Positions 23,249 through 33,293 of a DNA stretch of 64,000 nt are shown piece after piece. The notes below the pieces were generated by a model that was given only the letters and a program-made list of their open reading frames with translations, had not been told where the DNA came from and searched no databases. Every line of letters starts with the position of its first letter. Within the stretch, counting starts at the first letter, position 1. This DNA is from Sabellastarte sp. h YS-2021 (Eukaryota > Annelida > Polychaeta > Sabellida > Sabellidae), in contig OZ024935.1 of the NCBI GenBank assembly GCA_964017235.1, forward strand, positions 8,370,001-8,434,000, in the 5' to 3' direction. A program made the position numbers and the translations under genes.

Positions 23249-24631
23249 ATGTCAAAAAGAGAACAACAAGAACTACTCCAGTCAAATAATCCCATCCTTC
23301 ACAAATTGAGAAGTATGGATCAGACTCAGCAGACTCAACATCCACCAGGAGAAGGATGGCAGCAGTTAGTTGAAGAGCTGCAAACTGACCAGCAGCAGCA
23401 ACAACAACAACAGCAACAACAGCTGCAACCAGATGCAGAACAACAACAGCTAAACCAGGAGCAACCACAACAGCTGCAGGCTCAACAGCAGGAACCACCA
23501 CAGCAACAACCTGAACAGCAACAACTTCATCAACACCCACCCCAGCAGAATGCCCCAGGAAATCTTCCTCAGTCAGGTCCCCCACAACCTCCCCAACAAA
23601 ATATTCACTATCCAATTACCCCTCCCCAACAAAATCTTCCCCACCCAAGTATTCCTCCCCAACCAACTGTGCCTCCCCAACCAACACCCTTCCCCATACC
23701 CCTTCCCCAACCTTCCCTCTCAGTTCACACAAATTCCCCTCCCCAGTCGAGAATACCCTTAGACAGTCTCCCCTTTAAACTGTCTCAATTCTCTGGAGAT
23801 CCACAAGAAAATCCCAGCAGATTTGTGAAGGATTTCACACTGGCAGCCACTATCTCATCCTGGCCAAGAGAATTGTGGTCGACAGCCTTCCAACTTTGTT
23901 TAAAAGGTGCAGCTAGGACATGGTTTGAAAGATTGTCACCCATAATACTACAAGATCCAGACCACATTTTTGCTGAATTTCTGAGAAAATACAGACCAAG
24001 TGGTATAGACTGGGCAGCAGAGTCACTATTCTCAAACAGTATCCAAGCACCTTATGAAACCGTCAAACAATTTGCCAACAGAACCACAGAATTAGGAGGA
24101 CGCGCCGGTAAATCACAGAGAGACATTTTACATCAGTTCATCAAGGGACTCTCACCACCATGTAGAACTCACACCTTAACACAGGGACCCACTACACTAG
24201 AGGAAGCCATCAACAAAGCCACCTTGTATGAAAGTGCGATGAAGTTTTCCCAGCCATCTTCACTTCAACACATGACAGAAGGACAAGGAGACAGACCAAA
24301 AGCATCACAGGAACAGAAGAGACTTTGGTGCAGTTTTTGTGGGAAACAAGGACACTTACTAAAGAACTGTCAAGCAAAAAACAGAAAATCAAGCAACACA
24401 ACCAGTGAAGATAGACGCAACAGACAGCAACAGCAAACATTCCAGGGACAATACAGGAACAATAGGTCAGCCCGTTCTGATATTGTTTGTTTTAAATGTG
24501 GTAAAACTGGTCATATTCAGAGGAACTGTGCTCTCAGTACAGACACAGTCAACAATTCTCTTCAGACAAAAACAAAAGAAACCCTTTTCAATTCCCCTCG
24601 AAATTCCACTACTACTCAAAATTTAAACTAG
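23249..24631 (+). CDS. gag: Gypsy gag polyprotein
   Basis: This is the structural capsid and nucleocapsid protein that packages element RNA. I start it at ATG 23249, 20 nt after the LTR, giving 460 residues; an upstream TTG is in frame. Residues about 35-100 are glutamine-rich and 100-165 proline/glutamine-rich. A retrotransposon gag core follows (WPRELWSTAFQLCLKGAARTW, then FAEFLRKYRP). Two CCHC zinc knuckles lie at about 361-374 (CSFCGKQGHLLKNC) and 414-427 (CFKCGKTGHIQRNC). The ORF ends TTAAACTAG, where the last codons form a UUUAAAC slippery site. It is intact. Confidence 0.95.
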   Translation: MSKREQQELLQSNNPILHKLRSMDQTQQTQHPPGEGWQQLVEELQTDQQQQQQQQQQQLQPDAEQQQLNQEQPQQLQAQQQEPPQQQPEQQQLHQHPPQQNAPGNLPQSGPPQPPQQNIHYPITPPQQNLPHPSIPPQPTVPPQPTPFPIPLPQPSLSVHTNSPPQSRIPLDSLPFKLSQFSGDPQENPSRFVKDFTLAATISSWPRELWSTAFQLCLKGAARTWFERLSPIILQDPDHIFAEFLRKYRPSGIDWAAESLFSNSIQAPYETVKQFANRTTELGGRAGKSQRDILHQFIKGLSPPCRTHTLTQGPTTLEEAINKATLYESAMKFSQPSSLQHMTEGQGDRPKASQEQKRLWCSFCGKQGHLLKNCQAKNRKSSNTTSEDRRNRQQQQTFQGQYRNNRSARSDIVCFKCGKTGHIQRNCALSTDTVNNSLQTKTKETLFNSPRNSTTTQNLN

Positions 24632-24666
24632 AAAAACCCAGGACAGTGAGAGGAAACTGGCCTGGG
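24622..24666 (+). promoter_or_regulatory. -1 ribosomal frameshift signal (gag to protease)
   Basis: The heptamer TTTAAAC lies at 24622-24628 with gag-frame codons TTA and AAC, the U UUA AAC type known from -1 frameshifting. The gag stop TAG follows at once. After an 8-nt spacer comes a stem-loop: CCCAGG 24637-24642 pairs with CCTGGG 24661-24666, and CAGT 24644-24647 pairs with ACTG 24656-24659, around the loop GAGAGGAA. A -1 slip reads TTT AAA CTA GAA and enters the protease frame, which is open through this point. Confidence 0.85.
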
Positions 24667-25821
24667 AGACACAATTCCTCAAATTATATGACCAGGTTAC
24701 AGTTTAAAAAATGTGATCATGATACAAACACATTATTTGAACAAAAACAAGTTCATTCAAAGTATGGTTGTGAGGACAATGAAATTTGCAAAAATGGTTT
24801 TGTTGAAAAATCTCACAAAAAGTATAAGCCTTTTTCTGAAAATGAATTAGCAAAAATGTTTTGTAGAGTCGCTCAAGGTAAATTTGTTGTAAATATTGTT
24901 GAGTGTCATAATTCAAAGTGTGACTCCAGGAACAGGCCCTCAATAAACCAGGCCGTGCCCTGTACAGGGTGTAAACAAAACAGTGAAGTAAGCGAAATAC
25001 AAATTGAGAATCAACAAAACTGTTATACACAAAACATTGATTTGTCTGAAAACCCCACCAGTACTGACAGTAAGCGTAACATCTATGACAGAACAAAACC
25101 TCACCCTAGAGTCTTCAAAAAGTGTAACACTCAATTGAAAAGACAGTTTACTGACAAAACCCCATTAATCGTCCGAACTGAAGAAGGGACCATTGACATA
25201 CAGATAGGTGGACTGAAATACTCTGCCCTAATTGACACAGGTGCACACATCTCTGTCATTAGTGAAAATGTAGTGAAACAAAACCCCTATCTAAACAAGT
25301 TGAAGAAGTACAGTCCACAAGTATTTCAAGCGAATACTGCCTCACTGACAAATCCCATTTCCTTTGAATATTCCATATTCCCAAAGGTTAGAATAGGGAC
25401 ATACACATTTATGACACAATTACATGTGACCGTGGCCATAAAACCTGAAATTATTTTAGGTGTTCCCTTTCTCAAGGAAACGTATGCACATATTGATTTC
25501 ACACATTCAGAAATGGTAATGACATTGAACAATGGCCTGTACACACCAAACAGAGTTGTTATTCCACCAATGAAAAGAGTTTATCTGAAATGCAAACCAT
25601 ATTCTCACAAAATTCAGACAGGTTTTATTATGGCATGTCCTCTCATCAAAACTGGAAAACAAACATTTGTACTTGGACATGCAACCATGTTTCCAGTCAG
25701 CCAAACATCGGACACTTCCTTCTCAATTCCAGTCACCAATTTGTCAGACAAACAGGTAGTTGTTCCAAAAAACTCATGTGTAGGCTATTTTCAGTCAGTT
25801 CAGTTAGTACAAAAACAGTAA
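24631..25821 (+). CDS. Gypsy protease region (reached by -1 frameshift)
   Basis: This is the aspartic protease that cleaves the polyprotein during particle maturation. The frame is open from the frameshift site. A GTG at 24646 is only a nominal start, and no ATG sits near the beginning. The first 180 residues are basic and Cys-rich without a recognised domain. The protease core is at IDIQIGGLKYSALIDTGAHI, with the catalytic DTG near residue 197 counted from 24646, and a later hydrophobic ILGVPFL. It ends at TAA 25819-25821, and the same frame continues open into reverse transcriptase, so this stop is the only barrier to a protease-RT fusion. Confidence 0.85.
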   Translation, partial: EKPRTVRGNWPGRHNSSNYMTRLQFKKCDHDTNTLFEQKQVHSKYGCEDNEICKNGFVEKSHKKYKPFSENELAKMFCRVAQGKFVVNIVECHNSKCDSRNRPSINQAVPCTGCKQNSEVSEIQIENQQNCYTQNIDLSENPTSTDSKRNIYDRTKPHPRVFKKCNTQLKRQFTDKTPLIVRTEEGTIDIQIGGLKYSALIDTGAHISVISENVVKQNPYLNKLKKYSPQVFQANTASLTNPISFEYSIFPKVRIGTYTFMTQLHVTVAIKPEIILGVPFLKETYAHIDFTHSEMVMTLNNGLYTPNRVVIPPMKRVYLKCKPYSHKIQTGFIMACPLIKTGKQTFVLGHATMFPVSQTSDTSFSIPVTNLSDKQVVVPKNSCVGYFQSVQLVQKQ

Positions 25822-25847
25822 CAGGAACAGAGTTTGAAACAAACTCT
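25819..25847 (+). promoter_or_regulatory. Candidate stop-readthrough signal (protease to RT)
   Basis: The stop TAA at 25819-25821 is in frame with both the protease and the RT ORFs, in the context CAG TAA CAG. Seven nucleotides later AGAGTTTG (25829-25836) pairs perfectly with CAAACTCT (25840-25847) around an AAA loop. A structure about 8 nt after a leaky stop is the layout of gammaretroviral gag-pol readthrough. An ordinary nonsense mutation remains possible. Confidence 0.5.
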
Positions 25848-28800
25848 AACAGACAACGACTTGACAGATCAAAACACTGCAATCAATGTACAGGTTTTGT
25901 CAAAACAACAAAAACAATTTCTAAAAAGGGCCCCACCTCACTGTGCCCCAAAGCAGGACAAATCAGATTACCCACCAATTGAACATGACCTGTCTACTTC
26001 TACACATCTGACTGAAGATCAGAAAAAGCAGTTAAGAGCCCTTTTACTCAAGTATGATTCTGTGTTTTTACATGAAAATGAACCTTTAGGTGTAACACAT
26101 GTGACACAGCAAAGATTAAGAATTGGACAAAACCAACCACCAGTATGGCGATGCAGACCATTGAGGTTGAACAACACAAGATTAGAGATCATGAATGAGT
26201 GCATCAAAGACCTATTAGCTCAAGATATAATAGCCCCTAGTGATTCACTCTATTTGTCCAGCGTGGTTTTAGTCAAGAAACCAAATGGAACACACAGAAT
26301 ATGTCTTGACAGTAGAACTTTAAACAAGCATATACCAGACATACCACTACATCCAAGACCATTAAATGATATATTAGGGTCCATTGCCCCTAACTCAAGT
26401 TACCATACAAGTTTAGACCTCACAAAGGCATACTGGCAAATCCCCTTGGCTAAAGAAGATCGAAAATACACAGCATTCCAGGGCCCAACAGGTATCTATG
26501 AGTTCACACGCATGTCCATGGGTGTCAAATCTTCAGGTGCAAGTCTCATTCACCTCATAAACCAAGTCTTTCATGACATGATTAACACAGAGGTTCAATT
26601 TTACTTAGATGATGCGGCAATAAGCACTGTAACATTTGAAAAACATCTAGAAATCCTGGAAAAAACATTCACCAGATTACAAAAGGCCAATCTCAAACTG
26701 AACCCCCACAAGTGTTCATTCTGTGTTCCAGAAATACAATTTTTAGGACACCGCCTTAACAAAGACGGCTTATTACCATCAAGAGACAAAGTTGAAACAC
26801 TCAAGAAATTCCCCACCCCAAAGACTCCAAAACAATTAAAAAGTTTCTTAGGACTCTCATCTTTTTTCAGGAAATTCCAACATTCATACTGCAAAACTGC
26901 AGCTCCCCTATACAATCTCTTGAAAAAAGATGTCAAATTTCAATGGACAACAGCTTGTGAAGAGGCATTTCAAAAGCTCAAAGATCTTTTATGCAATGCT
27001 CCTATTCTCAAGTTGCCCCAAGAATCAAAACCATTTCACATTTACACAGATGGAAGCAAACTAGGGCTTGGTTTTGTATTAGCCCAAGAGTTTGATGGCA
27101 AACTTCACCCCATAGCTTATGGTGGTAAGTCTCTCAACAAACACCAAAAAAATTACACCACCACTGAAATTGAGACATTGGCATTAGTGTCAGCAGTACA
27201 CCACTTTCAGTTTTTCATTCAAGGAAATACTGTCATTTGTCACTCTGATCATGCTGCACTTAAACACTTAGCTACTCAGCAGTTGAAAGATTGTAAGGTC
27301 TCAAGGTGGCTTCACACCTTGAACCAATACAATGTTCACATCGCTTTCACAAAGGGAAAGTTGAATTTAGCTGCTGATAGCCTCAGTAGAATCCCCATTT
27401 CAGATCAAATGGACAGTATCCCTTTCTCTGATGTCACAGAAGAGTTCATTGAAAAATATTTTGACAAGTATTGTGCTCCTACCTCAAAAAACATCACAGA
27501 GACAATATCAAAAAATCAGTGTTCACAAACCGACAAATACCCTCTGTACATAATTCAGCCACAAACAAAAACCATTGTACACCAAATACATGCTGAACCA
27601 ACAAAAGACTGTCAAACCCCTCCATCAGAAATGGCCAAACAACAGAGAGCTGACCCATATTTCTCAAAAGTCATTCATTACTTGGAAACAGGAAATTTAC
27701 CGGTAGAAGATAAACATGCTAGACAGATTCTGGTTGAATCTGAATTCTACCACCTTCAAGATCAAGTCTTGTACAGGGCTAGTTTGACAAACTACAGCTC
27801 AAATGCAAGGAAGTACAATGACTGTTTGTGCCTACCACTGAATAAGGCACAACAAGTTATTCAGTACTACCATGACCTAGGTCATGCTGGGACAACCAGA
27901 ACATTTTATGCAATCCGCCAGAGATATTACTTTACAAATATGAGGAAACTAGTCCAACAGTTTGTTGAGCAATGCACAGTATGCCAAGCTGTGAAAAACC
28001 AGAGACATCCCATACACATGTCGCCATTGCCTGAACCTTTTTCCGCTTTTGCCTTTGACTTAAAGGGATCCTTCAGATACCACCAAAGAAATCCATATTC
28101 CTATATCTTGGTTTGCAAGGAACTATTCTCAAAATATTTAGTTCTAATTCCCTTGCATAGCATAGATTCAGAGAATATTGCCAGCAAAATTTACACTGAG
28201 ATCATATTGAAATATGGACTGTTCAAAACATTCTACTGTGACCAAGCTCACAATTTATACAGTTCTACATTGAAGGAGGTCGCTTCCTTGTTACAAATCA
28301 AAATCAGGACAAGTCTTGTCTACGCGCCACACATGCACGGCATGGCAGAAACCTCGGTGAAAATTGTTCAAAATCACCTCAATAAACTTGTTTTAGAGAA
28401 GGAAAACTGGGAAACTTACCTACCCCAAATTGCGTTTGCCTATAATATCACACCAAATAGTGTTACCCACTTTTCACCCTATTTCCTAATGTATGGCAGA
28501 GAGGCACCAGATTTATTCACATATGAATGGCAAAATGAATCACAAGAAACACACAAGGTCTACATATCTGACACAGTGAAGGAAATCTTCAAAGGCAGAG
28601 AGCTAGCCTTAGAGATTATCAGAGACTTATATGACACATATAGGTACAAAGAGGAATCCAGAAAAAACAAGGGCAAAAAACCACATAAATTTGCTTTACA
28701 GCAACCTGTTTATGTGCGAGTTTTTCCTAGAGATCCTCACATTAGTCAGAAGTTGCAACCTAAATACAGGGGCCCTTTCTACATAGACTTCTTTGTTGGC

Positions 28801-29253
28801 TCTAGTGCAGTTAAGCTGGCTGCATCTCCCACTGGCATTCCTTTGAGAACCATATTTCACAAAGACTTCATAAAACCCTTTGTGTGCCGCTACGTCAAGC
28901 CAGATAATACCCCATGTTTGGAGCCACATTCAGTGGAACAAAGTGACTGGGACACACTGGGTATAAACCAACCACAGGTTGTCAATACATCCCAAGAACC
29001 ACAAATGTCACCACAGTCAGGCACTGCAAACCAACAAACAGACAACCCCTACCCCGAGCATAATATACCAAAAGCCAAGAAATATGTGAATAAGGAACTT
29101 CACATCTTAATTGAGAGACAGGACCAAGAGAATAAAACTGAAAACTGGGTCAAGTTATCTGATCTACCACTCACTGATCCTGTTCACACAATAATTGATA
29201 AAGTGCCTTATATTACTAGAGCACACAGAATTTCAAAACAAACACTGGTCTAA
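25822..29253 (+). CDS. pol: Gypsy pol: reverse transcriptase, RNase H, integrase
   Basis: This copies element RNA to DNA and inserts it. No ATG is at the start (the nominal 25834 start is TTG), so it is most likely made as an extension of the protease frame. Counting from 25834: RT with LDLTKAYWQIPL and the YLDD catalytic box at 257-260; RNase H with YTDGSK (Asp near 406) and the SDHAALKHL block; the integrase HHCC zinc finger from HDLGH near 680 to CTVC near 714; integrase core Asp 742 (FDLKG), Asp 803 (YCDQ) and Glu 839 (MAETS), a D-60-D-35-E spacing; then a GPF-type motif (YRGPFYIDFF) and FHKDFIKPF. No internal lesion. It ends TAA at 29253. Confidence 0.95.
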   Translation, partial: QEQSLKQTLTDNDLTDQNTAINVQVLSKQQKQFLKRAPPHCAPKQDKSDYPPIEHDLSTSTHLTEDQKKQLRALLLKYDSVFLHENEPLGVTHVTQQRLRIGQNQPPVWRCRPLRLNNTRLEIMNECIKDLLAQDIIAPSDSLYLSSVVLVKKPNGTHRICLDSRTLNKHIPDIPLHPRPLNDILGSIAPNSSYHTSLDLTKAYWQIPLAKEDRKYTAFQGPTGIYEFTRMSMGVKSSGASLIHLINQVFHDMINTEVQFYLDDAAISTVTFEKHLEILEKTFTRLQKANLKLNPHKCSFCVPEIQFLGHRLNKDGLLPSRDKVETLKKFPTPKTPKQLKSFLGLSSFFRKFQHSYCKTAAPLYNLLKKDVKFQWTTACEEAFQKLKDLLCNAPILKLPQESKPFHIYTDGSKLGLGFVLAQEFDGKLHPIAYGGKSLNKHQKNYTTTEIETLALVSAVHHFQFFIQGNTVICHSDHAALKHLATQQLKDCKVSRWLHTLNQYNVHIAFTKGKLNLAADSLSRIPISDQMDSIPFSDVTEEFIEKYFDKYCAPTSKNITETISKNQCSQTDKYPLYIIQPQTKTIVHQIHAEPTKDCQTPPSEMAKQQRADPYFSKVIHYLETGNLPVEDKHARQILVESEFYHLQDQVLYRASLTNYSSNARKYNDCLCLPLNKAQQVIQYYHDLGHAGTTRTFYAIRQRYYFTNMRKLVQQFVEQCTVCQAVKNQRHPIHMSPLPEPFSAFAFDLKGSFRYHQRNPYSYILVCKELFSKYLVLIPLHSIDSENIASKIYTEIILKYGLFKTFYCDQAHNLYSSTLKEVASLLQIKIRTSLVYAPHMHGMAETSVKIVQNHLNKLVLEKENWETYLPQIAFAYNITPNSVTHFSPYFLMYGREAPDLFTYEWQNESQETHKVYISDTVKEIFKGRELALEIIRDLYDTYRYKEESRKNKGKKPHKFALQQPVYVRVFPRDPHISQKLQPKYRGPFYIDFFVGSSAVKLAASPTGIPLRTIFHKDFIKPFVCRYVKPDNTPCLEPHSVEQSDWDTLGINQPQVVNTSQEPQMSPQSGTANQQTDNPYPEHNIPKAKKYVNKELHILIERQDQENKTENWVKLSDLPLTDPVHTIIDKVPYITRAHRISKQTLV

Positions 29254-31279
29254 ATGGTTAATAAATGACCAGGAAAGAAATAACCATGTCATTGTATATA
29301 TGTAATATAATTATTTTAGGTAAGTTACTTAATACATTTTATGAAGCTTATTTCACACACACCTGTAAAATGTGTTTAGCTAAAAAGGTTTGTGTGGGAA
29401 CGGAAGAAGAGTTCTAAAGTTGTAGAGCTCATGTTTACAGAAACACTGTACAGATGATGTGCAGCAATTTTAAAAATATGTAGATTTCCAAAAAAAAATA
29501 TATTTGTCAAAATTAAAAGTGAGCCCAAACTGCAGCAATATTCAGAAATACGATATACAACATGCTAATTTCAAAAGTTTCATTCAACTATACAAGTTTA
29601 ATTCAATGAAACTTATACGTCAAACTGTCAATGTTCCTTTCAGAAGTCCACACACAGATGGCATTTGAGGCTCTTTCTGACAGAAACCCATCTTCCCAAA
29701 TCAATATTGGTAGTTAAGTCTCCATACAAAGAATCAGATGATGAATTACATTTAAATTTCTATAGCCCTGTTAACCACAAACTTACCTAGCCGGCAAAAT
29801 AAACATGTGTGCACTTAACAATCTGTTTAACCACCAGCTAAGTGGAAACTTAAGGCCACACAATCAAATTACATTCTCTGTCCATAGAAACTTCTTCACC
29901 ACCAGTGAAGCAGAAAAATAGACAGGCAACATCAAAATAACAACAGCCCAAATAACCAAATGACTCCCAAATTCATACTTACCACCCATACTTCTTACAT
30001 GGAACTTAACATATATTTACCAAAAGGGATGATATTAAAAGACTCACAGAAATAAGTGACTCTTAAAATGAAGATTTCTATATCTCGCTTAAATCTTCCA
30101 AGGGAAAAGCCATTACATGTGTTCAAATTAAAAGGACTCCCTTAAAAAGGAAGACAGAGTACAGCATGCAGATTTCAAATCTTTACATTGACACACTCAC
30201 AGAAAATAAATCATTCAATACTTACAAACTTCAATCACCAGCATTACAAAGTGACACCCCACTTCAAAGATTACTTTCATAATACATTTCCATCAGGGTC
30301 AACTGCACAGTGCATTCACATCAACACCTCACATTCTCAGACATACCACATCACACATGTCATCCTTTTCAGATGTATAGCGTCAGATGCTGTCTTTTAA
30401 CACAGCAAACCATTCACACCAAGTCATTCCCTCACATTCTATACATCAAAGTTGTCGATACAGATGTCAGTACGGAAACATCAGAGTGATCCATTCATCA
30501 TCGTTTAACAAAAAAAATTAAAACCTGGCACACCCTTTTGCCAATTGTTCACAATGCCTTAAAACATTAAATGATCGATAAAATCACCAATTTCATACAT
30601 CACAATAAACAAGACTGACACACTTCTGCCAAATCACAGGCCAACGTGGCACAACTGGTGCACTTTCAATACATTATTCAACCTGTCAGTCAGACTGCAA
30701 GTCAGCAAGGCCTTTTAACATTGAAAGTTTCATTAACATAAACACATTGTTTAATGTATGTTTTCCTTTAAAAGCAGGTAATGATTACAGTAAAGTGTTA
30801 CTTGATGTATACATTACAATGTTTCTGTAATTCTTGTACAGAATGTACTAGTTATGTTATGTATTTTATTCTGAATGCTTATTATTTCATTTCACATGGT
30901 ACAGAAAGTAATACAATTCCAATGCTAGACTCTATGTACCTTGTTGGCTGTAATTGCCACTGTCATTTTATGATATTTAGACAATTGTTGGTTGCTGTAC
31001 CTTTCTTTTTTTTTTTGGTAAAATATTTCTTGTAATTGTGTGTTTTTACGTTTCATTTCAATGGGATATAATTTGGTATTGTATTCAGATCAAGGGATTA
31101 CACAGTGTATATCTACATATAACTATTTACGATGTCGTAACTAAGTCAATCTTACTTGCTTTTCTTAATATAGTTTCAACAGTTCACAAAGTGTTGTAAA
31201 TTCTATACTGCTTACTTCATAATTTTCGACTTATTGGTTCAGTACCCCTCTTTGTAGTGTTGTGGAAAACACTAAATTC
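29254..31279 (+). other. Two-kilobase non-coding region between pol and 3' LTR
   Basis: No ORF here has an envelope-like signal peptide, furin site or transmembrane plan. The longest, 30781-31035, is Cys- and Tyr-rich and of 84 codons, with no family recognised. The first 1.4 kb is rich in AC dinucleotides on the plus strand. It may carry packaging signals or a decayed third gene; nothing in the sequence decides this. Confidence 0.6.
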
Positions 31280-31290
31280 AAGGGGGTGTG
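31280..31290 (+). promoter_or_regulatory. Polypurine tract of Gypsy element
   Basis: AAGGGGGTGTG lies directly before the 3' LTR, where plus-strand DNA synthesis is primed. It is mostly purine with two T interruptions. Confidence 0.6.
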
Positions 31291-31711
31291 TGTCCTGAAC
31301 CCAGTTGTATTGTTACATTGACTTTCCTTTACTTAGTCGTGCTTCTAAAATGGGTTATTCGGCTTTAACAGATACTGAACCAAATCAATACCAATGCCTG
31401 CTGAGTTGTTACTTTTCACGAGGCAAATTCCCTTTGGCTACAGCTGTTCTTTGGCTAACTCAGTGTGGCTTCATTTCATTGGGAGATCTGCACGACAACC
31501 TCAGGCAGCTAGGGCTGGGCGGAGCCTAGGGTTTATTTAAGGCTCATGTAAGCTCAGAACTAGCAGTCTGATGGGGGGATTGGGAATTGGGGGGTAGTTC
31601 TTCAAATAAAGACATCAATCCTATTTTAACTTGTTTGAAACAAGAGTATTGGTGACTCCCCTTGGTCGATCCCGGCTAACTCACCCTTACCAAGGCCAAA
31701 GAAGGAGGACA
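31291..31711 (+). repeat. 3' LTR of Gypsy element
   Basis: It is the same length as the 5' LTR and differs at one position by eye. The polyadenylation signal AATAAA is at 31605-31610. Confidence 0.95.
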
Positions 31712-31715
31712 AAAC

Positions 31716-32782
31716 ACATTGATTTTAGATTTTAATTGTAACATTTACAAATTTTTTATTTATATTTTATTGTGTTATTCATTATTTGGTTCTTATTAGG
31801 GGTCCGCGTCTGTTATATGTAATGCTTGTAAAATGAATTATGTCCCTGGAGTATCCTCAGCCTCCTGGCAAGCTTCTAAATTCTTGTGCTCTAATTTCAA
31901 TCTATTGGGTTTCTTTGGCTTGCAAGTTAAATTATCAAGATTTGAACCTAGCTTACTAGGACTAAGGGTCCGCCAAGTGTAAAATGTAATGTGACCCCAA
32001 TGCCACCTGTAAATAGTCATGTATTGTATTTATTTGGCAATTAGCCAGTTTATGGTAACCTTAAAGTCAGTAATTTAGTTAACCTTAAGTTCACCCCCTT
32101 TGTAAAGTCTTGGTGAACTATACAGTTTGCATTAATGGTCACCCATTTCTTGGTGACATATACACATCATACTTGTACACAGAATTCAAGAATTTACAGT
32201 AGTAGTCACATTTACGTTATACACCTTTATATTGTGTCATATACATTGTTAATATTTAATAAAGATTATGCTCCGTACTGTTGACCTTTTCTTTGACTTC
32301 TGGGGTTGGGGGACTGTCATAGAAATTGGAGTATGCACTTAAATCACTGATTGCAATTGGGATCCCATGGCCCAACGGCTAGTGGGGACATGAGTGTGTA
32401 CATGGATATACGATTAGACTTGTAATGGAGAATGCTGAAAAGTCTCATGCAAGTTGCATGATACAACTACAAAAATCTTGTAATTGTGCAATGTGCAATT
32501 TGCCTATGACACTTCTTCAGAATTCTATAATGTATGTGCCACTATATTCAGTATTCATCAAATATATGATTTTAATGTATGTGTTTTAATATGTTCCTAC
32601 AAAAACAAATAATTGTGATTTTAAAACTAATTAGATTGTGAAAATATCAGAGTTGCACACTATTAACTTTGGTGAGGAACTGTGAAGTGAGTGAAGCAGG
32701 GGGTTGCAGGATTGACTTTTCTGAAATATTAGTGTGTGGTTTGAGAGAGTTCTTTCCGAAAGTGTCAATAATATGGTGATTT
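31716..32782. other. Gene-free spacer between Gypsy and DIRS elements
   Basis: AT-rich sequence without gene or repeat that I can support. An AATAAAGATT is near 32259. Confidence 0.4.
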
Positions 32783-32973
32783 TGGGGAGGTAGTGCATTA
32801 GGTGCTACCTTAATCAGTGGCTAGCATTGTTTTGTAGTACCTTAACATGTGTGGTCAGTCCCTGACCTTTATTATGTAATGCTCCCGCCTTTTTGGCTAT
32901 TTTTTCCTCCTTCCTCACTTTAAATCCAGCTTTCAGTGAGGCAAGTCGCCATTTTAACTTGATAAAACTTTTA
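32783..32973 (+). repeat. DIRS repeat A1
   Basis: 191 bp starting TGGGGAGGTAG and ending at AAAACTTTTA. It matches 38353-38542 with about five substitutions and a one-base length difference. It includes GGTCAGTCCCTGACC, a short inverted repeat. Confidence 0.85.
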
Positions 32974-33293
32974 TTATAGCTGGTCAGTCAGTGATTTACA
33001 ATAATACGCTATGTGTTTTTAGTGATTTTAACAAAGTTTTAACTGTGCTACTTTATAGACTTGATTGTAAATAGTACCTGTGGACACTTTGACTCAGGGC
33101 GAATGCTGTGGAAGTGGATTTTTATGATTCTGCTTTGAGTCGTGCTTGACTTGGCTCTGTTTTGGGGAGCGTTCATTGAGGGCTGTATTTATTTCTATAT
33201 ATAAAATTCTGAGCTATTTGCTCATTTTGTCATCTAAAAGTCTGAACCAACTCAAGCACGATCCAAAGTAGCATTCTGTCTTATATTTGTAGT

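Larger units (their letters stand above)
22809..31711 (+). mobile_element. Complete Ty3/Gypsy LTR retrotransposon, recent insertion
   Basis: The 8.9-kb element has 421-bp LTRs (22809-23229 and 31291-31711), both TGTCC...GGACA, that I find different at one base (T versus C near 23017/31499). AAAC flanks it at 22805-22808 and 31712-31715 as a 4-bp target duplication. Order is LTR, primer site, gag, protease, RT-RNase H, integrase, 2 kb non-coding, purine tract, LTR. RT before integrase places it in Ty3/Gypsy. All catalytic motifs are intact. Only a gag stop with a frameshift signal and one in-frame UAA separate the reading frames. It may be active or was until recently. No env-like ORF is seen. 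Confidence 0.95.

Noticed and set aside
23205-23615. Minus-strand 136-codon Val/Ala-rich ORF
   Set aside because: Antisense shadow of the glutamine-rich part of gag.
29254-31279. env gene of the Gypsy element
   Set aside because: No ORF over 84 codons, and none with a signal peptide and membrane anchor.
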